DNA of 64,000 nucleotides, taken from Macrophomina tecta (lineage: Eukaryota > Ascomycota > Dothideomycetes > Botryosphaeriales > Botryosphaeriaceae). Of the stretch, positions 57,329 to 64,000 are shown in pieces. The DNA lies in the NCBI GenBank assembly GCA_024180945.1, contig JAKSGN010000007.1:4650001-4714000 (forward strand), read 5' to 3'. Under the pieces are notes generated by a model that was not told the DNA's origin, searched no databases, and worked only from the letters and a program-made list of their open reading frames with translations. Within the stretch, counting starts at the first letter, position 1; each line of letters begins with the position of its first letter. Both the position numbers and the translations under genes were made by a program.

Positions 57329-58393
57329 ATGGCCAGAACTCTCACTGTCATCGGGGCAACTGGCGTGCAAGGCGGATCGGTCGTCAACGTGCTGTTGGCT
57401 AGCAAGCAGTGGCACATCCGTGCAGTCACCCGCAACCCCGAAAGCGAAGCCGCAAAAGCGCTGGTCCAGAAGGGTGTTGAGGTCGTCAAAGCCGATGTCA
57501 ACGATGAGGATTCACTGGTCGACGCCTTTGAAGTAAGTTTCCAGATTGCCTAAATCATTCAACCATCTGAGTCGGGCCAAGGGCACCACAGCCATTTATT
57601 CCGTAACCAACTTCTGGGAGCCCATCTTCTCTGGAGCTCTGGATCTCAAAGCAGCTGCGGATAGAGAAGAGGCCCAAGGCATGATACTGGCACGCGCCGC
57701 GGCTCGTACCCCTACTCTCGAACATTACATTTGGGCAACCCTCCCCCACGCTTTCAACTTGTCGGGAATCCGCTGTTACCACATGGACTGCAAAGCGCAG
57801 GTGGACCAACGCATTCGCGAGGAGCTTCCTGACTTGGCTGCGAAGACGACCTACCTCTATTGCGGCTTGTACCCGTCCACATTGACTGGTGTGCTCATGC
57901 CTTTCGAAGCGGTGAGCCTTGCATCCTTTTATTCTCTTGCAGGCCGGCACGCTGACTGCCCCGAAAGTCCGGTACAGGTGGGAAGCATGTCTGGCTCGTG
58001 CCAGCCAAGCGGGATGCATCCTTTCCCACTTCCGGCGACATGAACGTGACTCCTGGCATCTGGGTCCGGCAGATTCTCGCAAACCCGGACAAGACCAAGA
58101 CCAAGTACGCCGCCATCATCACCGATCTGCTCACATTCGAGGAAATGCTCAAGCAGTGGTCCGATGTCACCAAAAAGCCTGCCGTTTTTGTGGAAACGCC
58201 CGAAAGGGCTTATGCAGAGTTATGGGGAGAAGGCATTGGGAAGGATATCAGCGCGCAGTTTGTGTTCGGAGAAATAGTTCCTGACTGGACTGCTCATGTG
58301 AAGGACGTCTTCGTCACCAGGGAGGAGCTCGGCATAAAGCCAGAAGAGACGCAGGGTTTCAAACACGCTTTGAGGGTTGTGCTGGGGCTTTAG
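57329..58393 (+). CDS. NmrA-like family NAD(P)-binding protein
   Basis: Model: exons 57329-57532, 57582-57911 and 57968-58393 (319 aa). The introns (49 and 56 nt) begin GTAAGT and GTGAGC; both acceptors are AAG rather than CAG/TAG. The atypical short-chain-dehydrogenase fold begins with VIGATGVQGGSVV (nucleotide loop, residues 9-16), then RAVTRNPESEAAKAL and VVKADVNDEDSLVDAFEG. The middle includes GTTAIYSVTNFWEP and LEHYIWATLPHAFNLSG. No Ser-Tyr-Lys triad is seen. NmrA-type proteins bind NAD(P) and often act as redox sensors or regulators (NmrA itself restrains nitrogen-metabolism control), while others are reductases. The role here is not predictable. Confidence 0.85.
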
Positions 58394-59301
58394 GTTCGGC
58401 GCAGTAGAGCTCTTTTCCCCAGCATAGCAGAATTCGACCGGGGATTGCGAAAGGACTGCATTGAATAAAGTAAGGAGGAGTTCTTGCGTACCTGCCGTCA
58501 GGGCAGCTCTCGACAACGGATATTGCGCAAAAGCGAGTGCTCCCCATTGCCCTTGTAGCTGCGTCAACATTCGATCCGGGCGCGGTGCACATGAAGAAAT
58601 TACAGGAGGCTCTGCGGCGCGAGAGGACCGCAGTGGCCAGGGCAGCTGTGCTCGGGCTCGGGGCTCACGCGCCGGGCAGTCACAGGACTGCATAGCACGG
58701 GCACCTTCATCTCTTGACCAGCGACGTCATCCCGGCGCGACAGAAACGTGTGACGCGCGGGAGGAGATCAGGGAGCGCGGTGCGCGGGCCGCGGTTGTAC
58801 TGCGTAGATGAGGCGCACGAAGATGGAGGGGCTGCGGAAAAGTAGGTGTGCGGGTGGAGAAGCAGGCGGTGCCTGGATCGTCCAGCCAGGGCTGGCGGGG
58901 AGATCGCAGCGGTGTTTCGCGGCGCCGCAAGCGGGAGGGCAGCGTTTGCGGGGCTTTCGCTGGGCGCGCGGGCCAGCGGGGAGCTCGAGCTCAAGCTGCC
59001 CACCTCTCACGCGCAAGACAGCCAGCGCACGACCATCACCTGGTCAACACCGCCTCGACAGCAAAGACGAGCCTCTGACCGCCCGGTTCCATTTTGCCTG
59101 CGTCCGTGTGTGCGTGTGTGTTGTGTGCCACGCCACCGCAAGGGCTCCAATTCCGTTGCCTCCCGCTGCCTACTTGAAGCTCGCCGTCCGCAGCTGAGCT
59201 CCAAGCCCGCCGCCCTCTCCACATCCGCATCCGCTCACCACCGCCGCCGCCTCACTCTCACCCCTCATCCCGCCAACCCAGCCTTCCACCCCCCCGCTAC
59301 G
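58394..59301. other. Intergenic region, 0.9 kb, GC-rich then CT-rich
   Basis: No gene. The final 200 nt are a C/T-rich leader of the RPEL gene. Confidence 0.55.
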
Positions 59302-59991
59302 ATGGCCGCCGAAGCTGAGACCCCCGTCATCGACGAGACCCCCATCTCGCCTGTTCGCAGCAGTGAGCGCCGCAACTCGCTCGAGAAGCACCTGCAGCAC
59401 CGCCCAGACCCTCAGGACCTGAAGAACAGGCATATCCTGCTCGACACCACCGCCGCTCCGTAAGTTGCCTTTCCGCTGCCGCAAATTTCCCGGCTTTCCG
59501 TCTTTCTCCCAGAATGCTCAACGGCTGGGCCTTTGCTGATTGATCTACAGTGCTCTCCAGCAGAAGCAGCAGGAACTCGAGCGCCAGAGGATCAGCGACA
59601 ACCTAAAGAAGGGTCTGGCCCACCGCCCGGACCGCGAGACCCTGGTCGAGCGTACGTACACATCCTCTCCTCCCCATCTTCCCCGCGTCGAAGAGGAGCT
59701 TTGCTCAGGCCTGCCACGCCTCGTCGCCCGGCGACTCCCACGGCCATGTCTCTGTCGTGCTTCTTCTAGCGTTCTTTCGCATCAAAGCAAGCAACTAGCG
59801 CTAACAGTGCCGAACCACCAGGCCACATCCTTCCCGACTCCAACGCCGCGCCCGCCCTGCAAGCCCACCAGGTCGAGCTCGAGCGCAACATGAAGGCCGA
59901 TAGCCTGGAGAGCGCGCTCAAGCATAGGCCCGCGCCCGAGGATCTCGTCAACAAGGGCATCCTGCCCGAGAACCCCACCGCTGCCTCATAA
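59302..59991 (+). CDS. RPEL-repeat protein (three repeats)
   Basis: Model: exons 59302-59459, 59551-59651 and 59822-59991 (142 aa). The introns are 91 and 170 nt. Three RPEL repeats fill most of the protein: LEKHLQHRPDPQDLKNRHIL, LKKGLAHRPDRETLVERGHIL-type and LESALKHRPAPEDLVNKGIL. Each carries the RPxxxxL core. Short Ala/Gln/Glu-rich helices (ALQQKQQELERQR, ALQAHQVELERN) separate them. In animals RPEL motifs bind G-actin. In fungi this small family is uncharacterised, so actin binding is an inference. No signal peptide or membrane segment is present, so it is likely cytosolic or nuclear. Confidence 0.88.
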
Positions 59992-60484
59992 GCCAATCGC
60001 CTGCCCTTGTGGGGCCTCGGAAACAGAGGGGATGCGGCATGTCTTGGAGGCATGAGTGAATGTTCTGTTTTTTCCTTGCTCGGATGGCGTTTTTCTCTAC
60101 ACTCGGCGAAGGATCGAGTAGGCTTGGTTGGTTCTCTTCGTCCTTTTTTTCTCTCGACGACCGCGCACGGCGCATGCAAACAGCAATCGATAATTGCCAA
60201 AGGAAGTAACGATCGCTCTTATCACGAACACAAAGGCACACTACCATGGTGGGAGTCGATTGTATAGGTTTTGATTAGCTATCGGCAATGGCAGCCCAAT
60301 TCCGAACATCGAGAAAGAGCAATTCCTCGGCCGTGATGATGCAGGACAACAATATATTCAAGCCAGCCGTCCTGTTTTTGCTTACAGGTCCCTAAAAATG
60401 ACAAACGCTTCTATTACCACATTCCAGAAAACGCCTCCACCTGCCACCATGATCAAACCCCGGAAACCCGCCTTTCGAACCACC
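59992..60484. other. Convergent spacer, 493 nt
   Basis: 3' flanks of the RPEL (+) and dehydrogenase (-) genes. No gene is supported. Confidence 0.6.
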
Positions 60485-61519
60485 TCAGAAGTTCTTGGTC
60501 ACACCGGGCTCGATGCCCTCGAGGATATCCCTCAACTCGGCCCACGTCTTCTCCTGCAGCTTTTTCCCCTCCTCGCTAGTCACGAACGCCGCAGGCTCCT
60601 TGGGCACGCCGTCGCTGACGTACTGACCGTGGTAGTTTTCGCCGGCGCTGGCGCACGTCACAAAGTTGCGCGCGCCCTCCTCGCTCGTGCGCTCCAGCAG
60701 CAGCTCCATGAGCCACACGCCCCACCGCGTCAAGAAGGGCCCTTCGTAGAACTCCTTCCGCAGCGCCGACGCGCAGAAGCCCGGGTTCGGCGCCGTGATG
60801 ACGACGGGGTAGGGCTCTGACGAGGAGTCGGGCTTCCCGGCAAGCGACGGATCTGCGGCCAGCGCGCGCACGACGAAGACCTCCAGCAGCTTCGACACGT
60901 TGTACCGGTCGGGCATGTCGGACTTGTCCTTGTCGCGCAGCAGCTCGAAGATCGGGTCGGCCGGGTGCTTGCGCGCCTCGGCGAAGGTGGTGAAGAAGTG
61001 CACTTCGGACGAGACAATGGTGAGGTGGGCGAGCGTGTTGGTGCGCTGCGCCGTCTTCTTGAGCTTTGGCAGCAGCAGCAGCGACAGCAGGAAGGTGGAG
61101 ATGACGTTGGTCGTGATGGTCGTCTCGTGGCCCTCGGCCAGCGTGAACGTGCCCGTCGCCACGCCCGCGTTGCAGATCAGCGCGTCGAGCCGGGGCAGGT
61201 CGCGCGCGCGGGCCGCAAACGCCTTGACCGAGTCGAACGAGCACAGGTCGAGCGGCCAGACTTCGACCGCGGAGGGGTCGCGCCCGGTGGTGGAGAGGAT
61301 GGAGGCGCGCGCCTCCTCGCCCTTGGCGGTCGAGCGCGACGTGATGATTACTTTGGCGGCGTTGAGTGAGGCGATGGTGCGGGCCGTTTCGAGGCCGAGG
61401 CCGACGTTGCCGCCGGTGACGATGACGACGCGGTCGGCGAAGGAAGAGGTGGGCTTGGGGACGGTGACGAAGAGTTGGGAGTGGAGGAAGTTGAGGATGA
61501 CGCTGAGAGAGGGCGCCAT
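60485..61519 (-). CDS. Short-chain dehydrogenase/reductase (retinol dehydrogenase-like)
   Basis: Single exon, 344 aa. The classical SDR layout is intact: cofactor loop TGGNVGLG (35-42), ITSRS after beta-2 suggesting NADPH preference, DL (91-92) and NAG (NAGVATG, about 117). The catalytic Ser lies in IVSSEVH (about 170), and Tyr206 and Lys210 in YNVSK. The N-terminal segment (LSVILNFLHSQLFVTVPKP) is hydrophobic and may anchor the protein to a membrane. The sequence is closest to the fungal group annotated as retinol dehydrogenase 12/WW-domain oxidoreductase-like. The substrate is unknown. A retinal link with the rhodopsin 7 kb away would be pure speculation. Confidence 0.9.
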   Translation of the reverse strand: MAPSLSVILNFLHSQLFVTVPKPTSSFADRVVIVTGGNVGLGLETARTIASLNAAKVIITSRSTAKGEEARASILSTTGRDPSAVEVWPLDLCSFDSVKAFAARARDLPRLDALICNAGVATGTFTLAEGHETTITTNVISTFLLSLLLLPKLKKTAQRTNTLAHLTIVSSEVHFFTTFAEARKHPADPIFELLRDKDKSDMPDRYNVSKLLEVFVVRALAADPSLAGKPDSSSEPYPVVITAPNPGFCASALRKEFYEGPFLTRWGVWLMELLLERTSEEGARNFVTCASAGENYHGQYVSDGVPKEPAAFVTSEEGKKLQEKTWAELRDILEGIEPGVTKNF

Positions 61520-62714
61520 TGTGATTGCGTGGTAAGGTGAATTGGTTGGTTGACTCTGTGCCTTATTACTGGAACTTTTTTTCCCTCTTTCTTTCTTTTA
61601 TCCTTGCTGGTCTTGTTTGGTTTGCTGAGAGGCTTTGGCTGAGGAAGAGAAGAACCCTACTAATGGGTGGCTCTGGTATGTGCTGTAGTTGTTGGAGCTG
61701 GCTGGAATGCGGATGAGATGAGACGGCAAGGGATGGGAGGAGTTAAATAGTACTGCCGTATATACCCTGGCGCCTCCACTACGAGATTTCTGTTCTACAG
61801 CGCCTCTGCGGGCTCTCCCCTCCCGCGCTGCTGGGTCGAGACACAAGACGTGACGCTATGATCTGCTTTAACTCCGCCTTAAAGCCCGCTATAGGCCCCC
61901 GCACGGAGGTAGGCGCCAGCTCTTGCCGTCCTGTTTTTCCACCCTACACCTTGCTGACTGCTTCGGCCTTTATGTATAGCCGACCGAATGGCAAGCGTCC
62001 AAAGCCTGGGATCCCCTCTATTTTTGGTCCTTTTTTCGATCCTTTTTTGAAGGGATGCGCCGATGATAAGGGGGAGTGCTGCTTCTGCTCCCACACCTAC
62101 CAGGTTTCGGCTCCCCCGATTTCGCTACGGACCGTCCGTCATCCTTCATGAATCCGACGACAAGATGCTCGCAATCGTATTTCTCAACTGTGACCCTTTG
62201 TCGCTGGAGGTATTGATATGGTTATACCAAGAATTAAGCAAGGTTTAGTACCCGGTCGGCCAGGTGCTAGTTGATTGCCGTGCGTGTGCCTTGCTGCCTT
62301 AGCACGTGCGGGCTTAACAACGGGTTTATCCCGCTAATGCCGTGCCGAACTACACACACACCCAGTCTTTTCAGCCCTGCAGACCGATTAACCCCCCGTC
62401 TTGGTGAATTGCCGCAACCCGCGGACCCCATGTAGTCTCCGATATACCAGACTTCACAGTATCACCCGCTTCCAACATGTGGCCGCCGAAGTGAGCCGCT
62501 CCAGCTCGCCGAAACTACCCGGGCCGGGGCGATGTCTCACGGAAAGAATGAAGAGCTTGGGATTGTTTTGTCATTAATCGTTGTTGGATATCTCCAAAGA
62601 AACTCATTAACGAGACGGAAGCGCACTATGCGCACGCGACAGCGATAGATACATCATCCTTCGGAGCCCACCAATCTCGATCCATCTAACCGGACAACAC
62701 GGTGTTAGACACGC
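61520..62714. other. Intergenic region, 1.2 kb
   Basis: Promoter of the dehydrogenase gene followed by the 3' flank of the permease gene. Short frames only; no gene is supported. Confidence 0.6.
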
Positions 62715-64000
62715 TCACTGAACCCTGCTAATCTCAACCTGCTCGACACCAGTCTTCTCATTCGCGCTGGGAGAGCGGCGGCCGGTAGGGCTGGCGTCCG
62801 CACCCTCGACATCCTTGACAAGCTCCGTGACGCCGAAGAGGTCATCCATGCGCTCGAGCGACAGACCCTTGGTCTCGGGGACGAGGAACCAGACGAAGAT
62901 GAACATGGTGAAGCAGAAGGTGCCATAGGTGAAGAAAGCACTGCAAGAAAACAAACACGTCAGCAACCATTCACTCAAACCAACAACGTCTCGAAGAGAA
63001 AAGCACGTACCCATAACCGCCCTTGCCCATCGTTGCCAGCATGTTGGGTGTGGCGCGGGCGACGACGAAGTTGAACAGCCACTGCGTAGCGGCGCCCAGT
63101 GCCACGTTGGTGGAGCGCAGGCGCGCGGTCGGAATCTCGGAAATATAGATCCAGCACACGGGGCCCCAGCCGAACTGGAAGAAGCCGGCGAACAGGAAGA
63201 TGCAGACGAGCGCGAAGTAGCCCGCGGGCGGCACTGCCGCGCCCTCCTTGGGCGGCGCCACGCGAACGTAGATGCCGATGTAGTACATGCACGCCCCCTG
63301 CGCGATCGACGTCCACAGCAGCGAGCGCCGCCGTCCGAGCGAGTCGGCCACGAAGAGCAGGAAGCACGCGCAGGTCACCATCTTGACCACGCCGTAGATA
63401 CCCGTGGCGAAGAGGCCGGTCTTGGCGGACGGGATGCCGAGGCCGCGGAAGATCATGGGGGCGTAGTAGTTGACTGGGGAAGGCGAAATTACTAAGTATA
63501 CTGGATCGGCGAGGACTTGTGCGAGAATAGAGACTTACTGGCATTGGTGCCGGTCATCTGCTGGCAGATCATCAGACCGACGGTGAGCAGAGCACGCTTG
63601 CGGTTGCCAGGGATGGTCCACATTTCCCTCTGAAGGTCCTTGAGAGAAGCTCCGCCGATCAAACGGCGTTCATGCTCGAGCTGGTCGGCAATCTCCTGAA
63701 GCTCGCTCTGGACGTACGGGTGGGACGAGGGTAGCTGACGAATGCGGGTAAGGACGGCAGTAGCTTCCTCCCAGCGATCCTGCTTGGCGAGGAACCGAGG
63801 AGACTCGTTGCAAAGCCACATACTAAGCAGGAGGGCGATAGCCGGGAGTGCTTGGGCGACAAGTGGGACGACTGTTTATCATGCGTCAGCGATATCCGCT
63901 ATAGGCGAAGGTTGCTTAACGCACTGTAAGTGGTGTGGCCAGTGAGATGCTGGATGGCTCCATAGTTGGTCCAGAACGCCAGCATAGTACCAGTGGCGAT
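62715..64000 (-). CDS. Quinate/sugar permease of the MFS sugar-porter family, 5' part missing
   Basis: Partial model: exons 64000(+)-63925, 63871-63539, 63473-63011 and 62940-62715. Introns are 53, 65 and 70 nt. The visible 365 residues cover roughly helix 5 to the C-terminus. Family signatures are [14 protein letters not shown] (the PESPR-like motif after helix 6, here NESPRFL), [21 protein letters not shown] (helix 7), [10 protein letters not shown] (the D..GRR loop), [20 protein letters not shown] (helix 10) and [18 protein letters not shown] (after helix 12). INYYAP with SEIPTARLR points to the quinate permease/hexose transporter group. The start, the first helices and the promoter lie beyond the right edge. 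Confidence 0.92.

Noticed and set aside
52326..61519. Functional link between the rhodopsin and the retinol-dehydrogenase-like SDR
   Set aside because: The SDR class is broad, the genes are 7 kb apart with three unrelated genes between them, and no carotenoid or retinal gene is present.
43381..64000. A biosynthetic cluster made of maleylacetate reductase, NmrA-like protein, dehydrogenase and permease
   Set aside because: The genes are spread over 20 kb among unrelated housekeeping genes, and no core synthase, pathway transcription factor or shared promoter motif is visible.
1..64000. CRISPR array, rRNA, phage or integrative element
   Set aside because: No regularly spaced repeats, rRNA motifs, integrase or phage proteins were seen. 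The DNA is eukaryotic.

Overview
The window is nuclear DNA from a filamentous ascomycete (Pezizomycotina; Dothideomycetes is my guess). Genes are split by short introns, mostly 42-100 nt with GT..AG ends and CTAAC/CTGAC-like branch sites. The gene families are typical of moulds: a bacteriorhodopsin-type opsin, a caleosin, NmrA-like and DAL5-like proteins, a Ste6-type ABC transporter and a maleylacetate reductase. GC is moderate to high, and intergenic spaces carry CT-rich leaders, microsatellites and long T/A homopolymers. I built the exon models by hand from reading-frame continuity and splice signals. All multi-exon models listed close in frame.

Layout. 0.5-1.0 kb: small single-pass membrane protein (+). 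2.7-5.3 kb: patatin-type triacylglycerol lipase (-). 5.3-10.6 kb: gene-poor, with a decayed RNase H fragment of a retroelement. 10.6-11.6 kb: secreted lysozyme/transglycosylase-like protein (-) whose first coding exon is only the ATG. 13.4-20.6 kb: housekeeping block of mitochondrial AspRS (+), NudC/CS-domain protein (-), AP180-type ANTH clathrin adaptor (+) and PBDC1/YPL225W-type protein (+). 21.1-25.5 kb: full-length Ste6/MDR-type ABC transporter (+). 26-29 kb: Swp1/ribophorin II (-) and a 2OG-Fe(II) dioxygenase (-). 30.0-32.8 kb: ten-exon DAL5-family transporter (+), overlapping tail-to-tail with an intact RNase H-domain gene (-). 34.3-37.5 kb: large fungal protein of unknown function (-). 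39.6-42.3 kb: MARVEL-type membrane protein (+) and caleosin (+). 43.4-47.1 kb: maleylacetate reductase (-) and ZIP zinc transporter (-). 49.1-49.8 kb: putative nuclear protein (-). 50.6-51.3 kb: decayed coiled-coil-like coding region with TAG stops. 52.3-53.5 kb: DTD-type microbial rhodopsin (+). 56-60 kb: small secreted Cys-containing protein (+), NmrA-like protein (+) and triple-RPEL protein (+). 60.5-64 kb: short-chain dehydrogenase (-) and the 3' part of a quinate/sugar permease (-) that runs off the right edge.

I see no operon-like or biosynthetic cluster. The genes look like an ordinary chromosomal arm mixing secretory-pathway, endocytic, transport and lipid functions. The items most worth a second look are the pump-type rhodopsin, the secreted lysozyme-like protein with its ATG-only exon, the intact RNase H gene that overlaps a transporter, two GC-AG introns, the decayed gene at 50.6-51.3 kb and the diverged direct repeat at 1.0-1.8 kb. 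I did not find a clearly undescribed multi-gene system.
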